DNA from: Paguma larvata | Taxonomy: Eukaryota; Chordata; Mammalia; Carnivora; Viverridae | Assembly: GCA_030068075.1 (NCBI GenBank) | Contig: CM057844.1 | Location: 806,001 to 870,000, forward strand | Length of the DNA: 64,000 nt | Direction: 5' to 3' | Shown: one piece after another, positions 26,501-39,900 of the stretch | Layout: the number at the start of each line of letters is the position of its first letter | Numbering within the stretch: the stretch's first letter is position 1 | Translations under genes and position numbers: made by a program | Notes under the pieces: model-generated | Databases searched by the model: none | The model's input: only the letters and a program-made list of their open reading frames with translations | What the model was told of the DNA's origin: nothing

Positions 26501-27882
26501 ATCAGCAGTCCTCATAGATACCTTGGTAATGAGCCCTGTTATTAGGGCATTGTATAGATGAGACAGTAAAGGCCCCAAGTGTGTGGGGAGCTAGGGTGGG
26601 AACCTGTCTCTGATCAGATGTAGTTTGGCTTCAGATGAGACACTGTCCTGAGAGATTAGCTCTCCAAATCCAGTACTTTCCATAAACTACAGCATAGCCT
26701 TGAGAAAAATACACTCAGTTTTTGTAAGAAAGGTAGAAAACTTGCAGCTATAGTGACCCCAGATTCACTGGTTGACCTAAGGTTACCAGTGGCAATTCAG
26801 CTATTGTTTCTTGAAAACCCTGTGTCTGGGTCCTTCCTTGGCAAGTAGCAGCTTTGAGAATTTTTCATCTTTAAATGTGGCTACTGCTTTATATTCCACC
26901 ATGGCTTCTCTTTGCTAAAGGTCATGGTCAAGAAATCAAATAATGATGTATAAGAAATTTCATATTTGCTTTATGAACCCATTCAGCCCATTTCCTGGGC
27001 CTCTATTCTCCCAGTGGTAGTGAGTGGCAGAGTGAGCAAATTTTATCACCATTAAATCAGGTCTCCGCAGAGGGAAAGAGTTTGTTCCTAGGCCTGGTTC
27101 TGGGATTCATGAGCCATCTACATGCCCCATCTGACCCACCATGCAAACCCTGTGTGAGAAGGGGGCCCTCAGGCTTTGTTTCTGCTTCCCTTTCTTCTCT
27201 CACCATCCCATCTTCCTGAAATGGCTTGCTAAAGAGAATATCTAACTGCAGAGAAGAAAGAATAATGTCCTTTCAAGTTCTGCATTTAGACCCTGGAGCT
27301 GGCCCCTTCTCTGTCAGCACCCAGGCTTGGGTGGGTGGGGGGGAGCAGGGACTATGAAGAACTTTGTGTCTATCACAGGCCTTACATTCACAATATCGAC
27401 ATGATCACTTGGGTTTATTTCTCTTATTGGCAGAAGAAAATGAAAAGTCGCTGTGGGTGGGTTATCAGTGGGACTGGTCCTTCTCATTTTCTGTGAAAGG
27501 GATAGGACATTTTCCTGCCAATGTGACACTGACATGATGGCCAGGCTCACCTTTTCTCAGCACAGAGAGATGGAAGGTGTCTGCAGAGTAGACAGGTGCT
27601 CATGGTAAGAGCACAGGCCCAAGTTGTCCTATATGTGCCAGAGTTCTCATCATTTCTCACGTATCTGCTGTTCCCACTCATTCAACAAATATTTATCAAG
27701 CACCTTCTATGAACTAGGCTCAGTTCTAGGCACTGGGAAGAAGGCAATAACCCCCAAATCCTTGCCCAAGTAGAACTTATACTTAGTGGGGCAGATTAAT
27801 ATCTATTTAATGAACACTAAGAGCCAGAGTAATTATAGGAAGTGAGCAAATCATGCATTCTTAATTTGTTTATTTCTTAAAT

Positions 27883-27935
<53 letters not shown>

Positions 27936-30900
27936 CTTTTCTTACTTCTCTGGATTGGGAAATGGCTAGGAGGGAAAGATACTTTCAAATACTAGCCATG
28001 AAGAAACAGCTTTAATTAGAATATAGATAAATAAATAAATACCAGTGTATTTCTTCTTCTCTTTTTCTGAACTCTGTTTCCAGCTGTGTCCTGTTTTGGA
28101 CTGAGTTGAGCCAGGAGGCCTTTATACCTGCTGAGATATTCACAAGAGTCATGTTGTTTACAAATACTTTGTCTTTAGCATTGTATAAACATTATTCCCT
28201 GCTGATGTTTAAATTTTTTTAATGTTTACTTATTTTTGAGACAGAGAGAGACAGAGCATGAGTGAGGGAGGGGCAGAGAGGGAGACACAGAATCCGAAGC
28301 AGGCTCCAGGCTCTGAGCTGTCAGCACAGAGCCCGACGCGGGGCTCGAACTCACGGACCGCGAGATCATGACCTGAGCCGAAGTCGGACACTCAACTAAC
28401 TGAGCCACCCAGGCGCCCCTCTGCTGATGTTTAATAGTTGGTTATAGAAGGTCTCCTCCCTTCCCTCAAGGCCAGTCAGCATTTTGCTGGTGTTAAGCAC
28501 CATGAACACCATAACAAATTTATGTATTTGTGCACATTATTTCCATATTTTCACATTGAAGGTTTGGCCTTGAAGGGTCTACATTGCAGATAAACTTAGA
28601 TATCTTGCTCAGTACCTGAATAACAAATTTTACTCTTCTTTTTGCGCTTGAAAATATAACTCTAACTCACTTTAGTGAGATCATTTCTCAGAAAGCTGCA
28701 GGTTGCCATCCCTTGGAAAGAAGCTGTAGGCATGAGGAAGTCAGTATTTCCTGCAGTGACATTCCAAAGCGCCAGCCTCTGAGGGGCTGCTTTATCTTTT
28801 TGGTATAGAAACAGTAGCATTTCAGTTTGTGGGAGTCTTCGAGAAGTCATAGATATCCAAGAACATGCTTTTGAACAGTTTCTGAGTACGTGGAATGACG
28901 GGATCACTTGAATAACATTTATTTTTCAATGATTTGAGGACCTAGGTTTACTGACCATATTTTCCAATGTTATAAGTGTAGAGGAAATTAATGTGCTCTT
29001 AATTTATATTATTAAATGTAGAGTTGAAGTCAAGGATCTGGGTACCCATATTCTGCTCTGAACAGAAACCATGGGTAGGGGTCCATCTGGTAACCTGAAG
29101 GTATACAGAGAGTGAATGGGGTCATGGATGGCTGAATGAGAGAACTGGGAGAAGAAAGGCTTTCTGGGGTGGGGGGGTATTAAAGAATTTGAAGGAGTGT
29201 CACTGAATGACAAATTAGATTTATTCTGGGTAGCTTTAAAGGGCTGAGCCAACACTGATAGTCAGAATTTGAATGGCTACAAAACTTAGTCCAATTTTAG
29301 GAATACTGTTTCTCTACTAAAATGACAAAGCAAAAGGGAGCCTGGTGAGATGGTGACTTCCAGCAGTATGGTTCTGAAACAGAGGTTGGCCCTCTGTGTG
29401 CAAGAGTATGGCAACAAGATTTCTGGACCCCGGGGAGGCTACACTGTCTGACCTTCAAGGAGTCCTTCGATTTTAAGGTTTATGGCCTTGGCAGAGTGGA
29501 TAGGAAGGGGAGTGTACTTGGAGATTTACCCAGATCAAATTATTTGTTAGAAACTGTTCCTTCTGATGCAGAAGCAAGAGTATGGGACCCACTGGACGCA
29601 GCTCCGAGTCCAGCACATGTTGATACCCCTCGATCCTCCAGGGAACATGTAGGTTGCCTCAGCTTGGTCTCCAGACCATCCTCCAGGGCCATAGTTCAAG
29701 TGCCCTATGACAGCCCGATAACTCCTGGCCTCATAGGGAAAATCCACCATTCCTTTTCTCTTTGCTGCCTTGTTCTTCCTCACCACAGACAACTTTTCCA
29801 GAAAGTTCTCCCTGCTGCCCTCAGCGACTGTAGCATAAAGTTGAGGTGATAAATGCCCTTCACACTGTCATGCTTGTGTCTGCATTTCCCCAGTCAGAAC
29901 TGTGGTCGGAGAGGGAGTTTGGTGTTGGGAACTGTCAGGAAGTGCTTTTTCCTTGGTCATAAACTTAGGCAAGGGGTGGGTGAGGCACCAGTGAATGGAA
30001 CCTTTGTCCTCCTGAAAGCTTTAAGGAGAAACGATGAAGTCCTGCAGAAGAGGCATGCTGGTGCCAGCCTGGGCAGGAGTCGCTGGTCTGCGCGGGGGTG
30101 AGGGCCGTAGGCGGGGAGGGGGGAAGCTTCGAAGTGCAGGCTGGACTTGTGATCTGGTTCTCATTAGGTTTCCTTGCAGGTTGGCTTTGGGATGAAACAA
30201 AGGCCCCCTTGAAATCTCTGCCTGAAATGGGAGTGTTCATTTTCATTCCGTTGGTGTTTCCAGGCAGCCTCTTATTGAGCTTGGTCTTTCTCCGGAGACT
30301 TTTCCTTGATGAACAGAGGGGAACTAGGCACACCTGCTTGTAAGGAGCCTTGCAGAACTTGGAGGGTCTGGCGTGTGGCTCCCAGAGCCTGCAGAAGTCA
30401 GTGCTGCCTCACTAGGGCCTGCTAGAGCAGTGCAGAAGCCAGTGTGTGGTTCAGGTGGCTGCTGCTCATTGTGTCTTTCCGTGTTCGTTCCGTGATTAAA
30501 TAATAAATTAAAATCAAATCGTATACAGCAAAAATGGCAAAATGACTGGCTATTTGCAAAGTCCAGGGTCAGCTGGACCAGCTGCTGGAACTAGATGGAA
30601 GAGAGTGTCTAGCTCTCCGGGTTGCTTTTCTACACTCCCCGCTCCAGAATCAAGTGCGCTGTGCCCTCGTGTACTCCCTGTTTCCAGAGTTGACTGTCAT
30701 CGACTCTGATTGGGCTGGATTAGGTCACATGCCAATCCCTAAACCAATCCGCTTCTCTGAGGAGATGCTGCCCTCTGATTGGCAGGCAGAACCTCAAGAT
30801 TAGCCTGGGAGTGAAGGGAGGGGTCACGTGGATAGGAGAGTTGTGAGGTGGATATGCTCTGCCTATCTCCATCGTGCCAAGCCCATTCATTGCCTAGCCG

Positions 30901-33900
30901 TGCCAAGCCCATTCATTGCCTAGCCGGAGGAAAAGGCAGTGATCTCACTACTCCCAACCCTGCCTCGGGGCTACAGGGTTGTTGATTGTCCTGCAACCTG
31001 CTTTCCCTCCCTATTCCCTGTGGCTATGCAGAGCAGGAGTCTGTTGCATGAGCGGGGGCCCTCCTGGCTAGAGCCTTTCTTGGTACACTGGCCTGTATTG
31101 ATTCAGAAAACTGGAGCCTTACTTTCCCCACTAGAGGTCTTAGGCGATCTCTTTTGAGGGCGAACATTTCCAGAGTCTCAGGGATATGATGATTTAGGCT
31201 TTAGACCTTGTGCAGAGAAGCCCTACTGTAAACGGACACAAGGACAGCCATTTTACCACAGTAATGTGGGTGTGAATCTCTGTACCAGCCTACAAAGTTG
31301 AAAACATTATTTTCTGGAAAAGATCTTGCCATGCAACCAGAACCTGAATGCCTGCTAGGTGTACAGTACTTGCTGTTAGCAGAATTAATCCACCCCAAAT
31401 TACTCTGTTTTGGCCCTTCCTCATTTCTAATGGCTTTCTCTTCCTTATGCTGCAGAGAACTGCTGGAGACCACATGCCGCTTGGCCAACACGCTGAAGAG
31501 ACATGGTATCCGTCGAGGGGACCGTGTGGCGATCTACATGCCTGTTTCCCCAGTGGCTGTGGCTGCAATGCTTGCCTGTGCCAGGATTGGAGCTGTCCAC
31601 ACGGTTGTCTTTGCTGGCTTCAGTGCGGAGTCCCTGGCTGGGAGGATCAATGATGGTGAGCATATGGGAAGGAGGCCCCTGGTCTTCTTCCTTGGGGCCT
31701 GGCCTTTAGGGACTTAGACATTAATAAAAGTCACACAGATAAATGACAGATACCACCAGGGATAGGGACATGGCTGAATGAGCATTTATTCTGTGAGCTG
31801 AGATCTGAGGTATAGGAACAAGGTAAAGAAGGGAAGGAAGATTCCAAGTGGAGGGAAAGGCTGGATACCAGCTGACTGGTGGGTGGAGCACAGCTTGTGA
31901 GGGCTTGGAGGAGGCTGGTGTGGCTGTGGTGGAGGAGGGAAAAACATGTGAGGGTGAGATAAGGCTGGAGCTGTATGGGGAAGGTCTCAGAGGTCAACAA
32001 CTAGAAGACTTTCATCATGAGGGAGGGTGGGGTGGATTACTTCTGGAGGCCTGGAGCCAGGTGGGCGCTTGTTGCATTCTTAAGGCTCTCAGTCTGCAGG
32101 TAGGTCAGAGTCTTCCGAACAGCGTGCAGAGCAATATTGTCTCCCTTCTTTTTCTGCTATGGGAGAGCTAAATGTATGGATGGTGACCCCATGTCTGCCA
32201 AGTCTGAGCCCTGCTCCAGTGAGATCCTAGAGAGAGTCCTCTGAGCTATCTCCCTAAGAAGGTGGCCAAATTATGGGGGCCACTGGGAGTTCTTTGTGTC
32301 TCACTGAAGACTTGCCTTTGGGAGGTGAATAGAGCTAAAGGGCAGAATTCTCAGACCCCTGCTGACTACCTTTAGGAAGGGCTGGGAAGACTTTCTACTC
32401 TCTTTCTATGTCTCTCCCTCCACTTTCAAGGGTCGGTGCTGTCATTCATTTCTCTTTCTCTCTTTAAACTCGGTAGCACCGAATTTAGGCACTACAGGTA
32501 CTGTTCTAAACACTTTGCCAAGGTCATCTCCTTAAATTTGACTAACTTTGTCTTCAAAAATATGGTATGAGATAATACTGTCACTATTTCTCCCTTTCTC
32601 CATTTTTTTATTACTGTTTTTGCCATCCTAGAGTATACAGTGCAGTGACATTGAGCACATTCACAATGTTGTGCAAACATCATCACGATCTATTCCAGAA
32701 CTTTTTCATCTCCCTAAATGGACATCTCATACCCATTAATCAGGAATTCCCCATTTCCCCCTCCACACAGCTTCTGGAAACCACTAATCTGCTTTCTGTG
32801 TCAATGATTTGCCTATTCTGGATATTTCATATAAATGAACTCCTATAATATGTGGCCTTTTGTATATGACTTCTTTCACTACTCATAATGTTTTCAAGGT
32901 TCACCCATGTTGTAGCATGTATTATTGCTTCATTTATTTTTTCCATAAATAAAATTTCACTGTATGAAATGTTTTGTTGTTCTTTTCATCTGTTGGTGGA
33001 CATTTGGCTTGTTAATACTTCTTCGCTATTGTGAATAGAGCTGCTGTGAACATTCATGAGAACATCTGCTTTCAATTTTTTGTGTATATACCTAGGAGTA
33101 GAGTTGCTGACACATATGGTAAATCTATATTTAACTTATTGAGGAACTGCAAAACTGTTTTCCAAAGTTGCTGCTCTGTCATACATTCCCACTAACAATG
33201 TATGAAGGTTCTAATTTCTCTGAATCCTCACCAACACTTGTTATTTCACTTAAAAAAAATTATAGGGGCACCTGGGTGGCTCAGTTGGTTAAGCATCCAC
33301 TCTTGATCTTAGCTCAGGTCTTGATCTCAGGGTCATGAGTTTAAGCCCCACATTGGGCTCTGTCCTGGGTGTTAAGTAGGCCTTGTGAAGCCTACTTAAA
33401 AATAATTGTAGCCATCCTAGTGGGTATGAAGTAATATTTCATTGTGGGTTTGGTTTACATTCCTAATGACTAATATCACTGAACATCTTTTCATGTGCTT
33501 GTCCATTAGTATGTCTTTTTTGGAGAAATGTCTACTTAAGCCCTTTGTCCATTTTTTAATTGGCTATTTGTCTTTTTGTTGTTGAGTTGTAAGAGTTCTC
33601 TTTATATATTCTGTATGGCATCTTTATCAGATTTATAATTTGCAATGATTTTTTTCCCATTCTGTGGGTTGTTTTTTCATTCTCTCCATAGTGTTCTTTG
33701 ATGCACAAAAGTTTTTAATCATGATAAAGTCTGGATCATCCATTTTTTCTTCTGTTGTGTGTGGTTTTGGTGTATTATTTAAGAATTCATTACCGACTCC
33801 AATGTCATGAAGATTTGTCTCTTTATGTTTTCTTCTAAAGGTTTTATGGTCTTAGCTTTTATATTTAGGTCTTTGATCCAATTTGAGCTCATTTTTTGGT

Positions 33901-36900
33901 ATATGGTGTGAGATCCAACTTCATTCTTTTGCTTCTGGGTATCCAGTGGTACCAGCACCATTTGTTGAAGAGACTGTTTTTTTCCCCCTCATTGGATGGC
34001 CTTGGCACTTTGTCAAAACAAATTTATCCAATATGTGAGGGCTTATTTCTGAGTTCTATTTTCTATTCCAATGATCTGTGTATTTGTCCTTGATTTTCAT
34101 GTGTCAAACCACCCTTGGATTCCAGGAATAAATCCCCCTTGGTCATGATGTGTACTCCTGTTAGTGTGCTGCTGAATATAGTTTGTTTGCATTTTGTTGA
34201 GGATTTTTGCATCAGTGTTCATAAGGTATTGGCCTATAGTTGTTTTTTATTTTTCCTTGTGAAGTGTTTGTCTGACTTCGGTATCAGGGTAATGCTGGCT
34301 ACATAGAATTAGTTAGAAAGTGTTTCCTCCTCTGAAGTTTTTGAGAAGAGTTTGAGGAAGATTGATGTTAATTTGTCTTTAAATGTTTGGTAAAATTCAC
34401 AATAATACCATCTGGTCCTGGGCTTTTCTTTATTGGGAGTTTACTGTGTTTGAAGATGAGGAGACTGAGGCACAGAGAGATTAACTGACTTGCCCAAGGT
34501 TACATTGCTAGTTAGTGACAGAACCAGGATTTGAACCCAGGCATTGGGCCACCTGAGTTCATGCTTTTAGCATTACACTAGACTGCTCCTTTTCTCTCTT
34601 GATGATATGGTCATGGTTTCCAAGTGTTTCTGTTAAGATTCTTTATTTTATTTTTTAAATGTTTTATTTCTTATTTATTTTATTTGTTTATTTTTTAACA
34701 ATTTATTGTCAAGTTGGTTTCCATACAACACCCAGTGCTCATCCCAGCAAGTGCCCTCCTCAGTGCCCATCACCCAATCTCCCCTCTCCCATACCCCCAT
34801 CAACCCTCAGTTTGTTCTTAGTATTTAAGAGTGTCTTATGTGTTGTCTCCCTCCCTCTCTGTGGCTTTTTTAATTTATTTTTTAAAGTTTTTATTTATTT
34901 TGAGACAGAGTGTGAGCAGGGAAGGGGCAGAGAAAGAGGGAGAGAGAGTCCCAAGCAGGCTCCACATCATCAGTGTGGAGCCCAATATGGGGCTCGGACT
35001 CACGAACCATGAGATCATGACCTGAGCTGAAACTTAAGAGTTGGATGCTTAACCAACTGAGCCACACTGGCACCCCTATTTTTTTATTTTTTTGAAAGAC
35101 AGAGAGAGGGCACAAGTGAGTAAGGGGTAGAGAGAGAGAGAGGGAGAAAGAGAGAAGCAGGGCTCAGCCAAAGTGGGGCTCGTGCTCACCCGAAGGAGGG
35201 TTCGAGCTCACCCAATGTGGGACTCCAGCTCATGAACTGTGAGGTCATGACTTGAACCGAAGTCAGATGCTTAACTGACTGAGCCACCCAGGTGCCCTAA
35301 GATTCTTTAAAAGAAGCAAAAGCAGTGGGCCCAGGAGATTTAGTACCTGGGAGCTGAAGCAGGTCCAAGAACTAAAGGAATCCTAAATAACAGGCCATGG
35401 AAGGGCAGGGGCCAGGTCATATCTGAAGCCCTCAGCAGGGGAAACTCCTATAACTTTTTTCTAGAACTTTACCATTAGAGGCTCTTACCCAACACCTACA
35501 GCCTTCATGCATATCTCTTCAGGTGTCCGTTTCCAGGGGCAAGACTCTACTGGGCCAGGTGTTTATGTCCTCTTGGGTCAATGAGGGTTTTTGTTTTTGT
35601 TTTTGGTCATTTATTGCTGTGTAACAAACTACTCCAAATCTTAGTGCTAAAACAATAAATTTTATTATTATATTTCATGATTCTGTGGGGGCAGGAATGA
35701 AATGGGCTTAGTGAGACTGTCTTTTTTCTGCTCCATGCAATCTGGGATGTAAGCTGGGTTGGCTTACGTGATTAGAGACTGCAAAGCAACTTTTTCATGT
35801 GACCCATTTGCATGACTAACTCAGACAACCTCAGGCAGTCAGACTTGTTACATGATGGCTCATGGTTCCAAGAGGAAGGAAGTGGAAACTGCCAGTTTCC
35901 CTAAAGGCAAGGTCCAGAATACGCATTGTACCATTTTTGCTGTATTCCATTGGTCCAACTAGTGTGGCCATTCCAAATTCAGCGGAAGGAAACCAAGATT
36001 CTACTTCTCCTTGAGAAGTACTATGATACCAGGTGAAAGAATTTGCAACTATCTTTAATCCATAGTTGGGGCAAGGTGGGAGTGTGAGCATGGCTACCAG
36101 AATCTCATCATGAGCTAGGTGTGGCAACCTTAGTGTGTTCTAGTCTAAAGTTTCTGTCTCCTGGCCTGGTATCCAGGCTCTGACTACTCCTCTTCCCTTT
36201 ACGTTCTCTCTTGCTTTAGGCTGTGTGAGAAATAGAGAGAGAAGACAGTATGGTGGGGAGAGTGGAGGACAGGAGGATGATTCTGAGAGGCTGTGGGTGG
36301 GGGCAAATAATGGCCACCACAGATGTCCACACCTCAGTCCCCCAAAACCTGTTACCTTGTATAGCAAAAGGGCTTGGTAGATGGGATGGGCCCTAAAATG
36401 TGGAGATTATCCAGGTGGGCCCAATCTAATCACATAAGCCCTGGAAAGTGGAGAATTTTCTTCAGTTGGAAGTAGAGGACATGTGGCAGAAGGGGAGGTC
36501 AGAGCATAAGAAGGACTTGACCTGCCTTTCCTGGCTTTGAAGATAAAGAGGGTCACAAGCCAGGGGACATAGGTTGCTCTAAAACCTGAGAACAACAGCT
36601 GGCTGACAGCAAGGAAAATGGGGAAATGGGGCCTTAAGTCCTGCAGTTACATGGAGCTGAGTTCTGCCAACACCCAGAATAGCTTGGAAGCAGACTTTCC
36701 TCTAGAGCCTCCAGATAAGAGCTCTTCCTGCTGACACCTTAATTTTGGGCATGAGATTCCAAGAAAAGAACCCTATCAAGCTCACCTAGACTAGAGAACT
36801 GTGAACTAAATTATGGATTTTCCAAACCATTAAGTTTTTGGTAATTGGCTATGGGAGCAATAAAAAATGAAGACAGGTGCCAATACAGCTCAAAAACCAG

Positions 36901-39900
36901 GGAGGTAAAATTAAGCTTCCCAGATAAAGTGTCATGCTGATCTGGCCTGTGCCTTAATGCTATCCCCACACCCTGTACCCATCGCTCAGCCTCAGTGGGG
37001 AACCAAAGAGTGAACTGTGCTCCCTAAAGCACCTCCTAGGGACTGAGTATATGCATGCAAGTTCCTGCCCTGGAGAACTACTTGGGAAGGAAGACTTGGA
37101 CAAATGAGCGCCAGGAGCAAGGCATGTGCCATGGGAGGCTGCGGAGGGGCCATAACCCACAAAATGTGATTCTAACACCTGGGATGGGGTGGGGCCACTA
37201 CTTTCTCCTGGGGGATCCTGAGCTTTCTTTGTCTGTCATCCCCTTGAGGATGGTCTTTTTCTACCTGCTGGATCATCTCTCTTGCTGCCACACAGGGAGT
37301 TTACCTGGACCAATTCCAGCTCCCAGGATGTAAGCCAGGATGGTCTCTGACAGACTCTGCCTGACTGATTTCGTTTCCTTAGGATGACCAATGGCCAAGG
37401 CCTGAGGAGCAAAGAGTATGCAGCTGGGGGCCCCTGGTGTGCAGAGCTGGATGACACTGCCATGGGCCTGCAAGAACTCTGTATCTTTCTGACTCCTGGG
37501 AGACCCAAAGAAGGGCTGAGAGAATTCTTAGGTGGTCCTCAATGTCATGTAATCTCTAGCGCCCTTGGGAGGAAGAAAGAATGAGTATGTTGCTAGAAGG
37601 CATTTTTCACACTGAAAAGCTAAAGGAGATTGGTGACTCAGTCAGGGCTCCCACAGAAGCAGATGTTGAGATGAAAGTTAAGGGTAGCCAGTTCATTTGG
37701 GAGGTGGTCCTGAGATGCACTGTAGGGTGGTGGAGAGTGGGGCTGGGAAGAGGAATCCAATAGACTAGCGTCCACAGTGGGTGCCTGGAGCTCAGTCCCT
37801 CAGGGAGCCCTCGGAGGTGATGGAACCACATATGTCAGGATGGGCACCTGAGAGATGAGGGAGCTGAGGTATGTATACTCCAGCTCTTGAGTCATTGGTG
37901 GAGGGCTCCTGGGCTTGGGGTAATCCCCTAGCACTTTTGCCTTTGGCTTTGGAAGGAGATCTTGGGGCAGAGTGATAAAATCTCTGGAGATGTGTGTGGG
38001 GCCCTAGCAGTTAGTACTACAACTGAGGTTTTGTTCTGGGCTCTTCCTTAGGGACCAGTTATAGGTTATCTCACTGCAACCTTGATCCCTCTGGGCCATC
38101 CCAGGTTGAGTCAGGATGGTGGTGGTTGGTTCCTTTGCCTGTTGTTCTGATGCCCAGTTTGTGTCTCTACCTGATACATTGCTCAGGGCCTCACCCTAGG
38201 TCAACTGTGGAAGCTTGGGTCTTCCCTGCATTGCCCTGGGTCTGACCAAGCCTAACCAGGTTGCTGAAGAGCAGGTGTGAATCCTGGAGCACCTTCTGTT
38301 TAAAGACAAGGGTAGGGCTGGCAGCTCCTGGTACCCACTGCGGTGTGGCCTCTATTTTCTGGGCGGTAAGCCTCTTGACCCTGGACAGGGCAGAGGCCAC
38401 ACAGGTTGGGGCTTGGTCTCTGGCTGCCCAGCCTTCTTATCTCTACATCTTAATGTTGCTTTGCCACCAGGGTGGCTGTGGTCAAGGGCAGTATGATGGC
38501 CTCTCACCTGGGAAAGCTCCCAGGGCAGGTGGGAGGGAACAGTGGAAGTCTCCTCCTCAGAGCTGGGAAAAGACCTGACACTTCTGCATTGAGCACAAAG
38601 ATTGAAAAGCAGGAAGACCCCCTCTCCCCCGCCACATTTTGCCAACTCTTTTACTCAAGAATGGACTTTGTCTATCGCATTCTTAGGCCTGGACTGCGTG
38701 GCTGTCTGTCTGGGCTGTGAGGATCATAGTGGGAAGGAAACAGACCTGAAATATCTGTTTGTCTCCATTAGCTAAGTGTAAGGTGGTCATCACTTTCAAC
38801 CAAGGACTCCGGGGAGGGCGTGTGGTGGAGCTGAAGAAGATAGTGGATGAAGCTGTGAAGCACTGCCCAACCATCCAGCACATCCTGGTGGCTCACAGGA
38901 CAGACAACAAGGTCCACATGGGGCGTCTGGACATTCCCCTTGAGCAGGTGGGTTTGTCTCACTTTGTACAATTTGAGGGGGAGAGGTAATTATTGGGTTA
39001 ACTGGGTTTGAGTCTTGTCAGATAGATGGTGGTTCTCAACCTGGGTCCCCCAGAGATGTTCAGGGTTCCTTGATGGTATCTGATGGACTTACATCCTGGT
39101 TGGGAAGATGGAACTTAAATACCACAAACATACTGAAACACTTAATGTAACAGAAATGATTGGATCCTTCCTTTTATTTTGTGTTCTCTCTGTGTCTGGA
39201 GTTGAACTAGAGTGGAGTAGAGAAGGTGAACTGAATCCGGTCTGCTGAGTCCTGCAGCAGCTGGGTGAAAGGTGTTCTCAGGATGGGTGAATGGGGGGCA
39301 GAGGGTAACTGCCATGGATGGGGCTGTTTGTGTCTTCTCCCTTCCAGGAAATGGCCAAGGAGGACCCTGTGTGTACCCCAGAGAGCATGAGCAGCGAGGA
39401 CATGCTTTTCCTGCTCTACACCTCGGGGAGCACTGGAACACCCAAGGGACTCGTCCACACACAGGCGGGCTACCTGCTGTATGCCGCTCTGACACACAGG
39501 GTATGGGCCTTGGTGGGGAAGGTCGAGGGTGTGGGACATCACACCTCCTGGGCAGGGCTCTGGGCAGGGGGCCAGGAGAGGCTGGATTTAGGGCTAGCAC
39601 TCCTGCTGTAACATAGTGCCCGAATGCATGTGGTGCTAATGTTTCCTCTCATGTGTTCAGGAATAGGGCCTCTGTGAGTTGTGGCACTGGCATAGTGAGC
39701 AGGTGGGCACGGGGGCTGAGTTCTGTCCTTGTTGGGAGAGTCTGGGTCTCAAATTTGAGGCTCATTGCAGGTATTTAGGTCTTTAGCCCCTTTGCACCTG
39801 TGTCTGTGCTGTCTGCTTGCTCTGCAGGAGTTGAGCCCTTCCCAGGTCTGACACGCTCGCTGGCATAACTGAGTTCTGATGCTCAGGGGCCCAGGTGCTG

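Larger units (their letters stand above)
12785..31455 (+). other. ACSS1: Intron 2 of ACSS1 (18.7 kb, the longest)
   Basis: GT-AG intron. The recognised repeats are an L1 tail (12974), MIR copies, an L1ME-like piece, a MER5A-like piece, two feline CAN-SINEs, an MLT1-like LTR, an L2 piece, a CA microsatellite and a 26-bp tandem duplication. Long unique-looking stretches (about 17000-18200, 19300-22100, 24200-25100, 29000-30600) show no recognisable gene or RNA; their short ORFs run on both strands without motifs. Confidence 0.85.
34634..35309. mobile_element. Composite insertion (L1 3' end plus two SINEs) bounded by a 12-bp duplication
   Basis: TAAGATTCTTTA occurs at 34634-34645 and 35298-35309. 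Between them lie an antisense L1 3' end and two antisense CAN-SINEs in tandem. This suggests one original insertion later lengthened, or a SINE landing beside an L1 tail. See the separate parts. Confidence 0.75.
31656..38771 (+). other. ACSS1: Intron 3 of ACSS1 (7.1 kb)
   Basis: GT-AG intron. It carries a long antisense L1M, a CAN-SINE nested in it, a MIR, a composite L1/SINE/SINE block, and two LTR-like fossils. About 31780-32130 resembles L2. 36900-38750 looks mostly unique, apart from a weak repeat-like patch at 37630-37770. Confidence 0.85.

Noticed and set aside
2128..27932. Regular short repeats that might suggest a CRISPR-like array
   Set aside because: They are CA microsatellites and SINE-internal GA tracts with no unique spacers, in a vertebrate genome.
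30640..30860. A cluster of CCAAT/ATTGG motifs and a CACGTG in intron 2 that looked like an alternative promoter
   Set aside because: The pattern resembles a decayed dispersed repeat also hinted at near 40950 (ATTGGTCAGG...GGTCACATGC). There is no CpG island and no obvious first exon. CAGE signal here would revive the idea.
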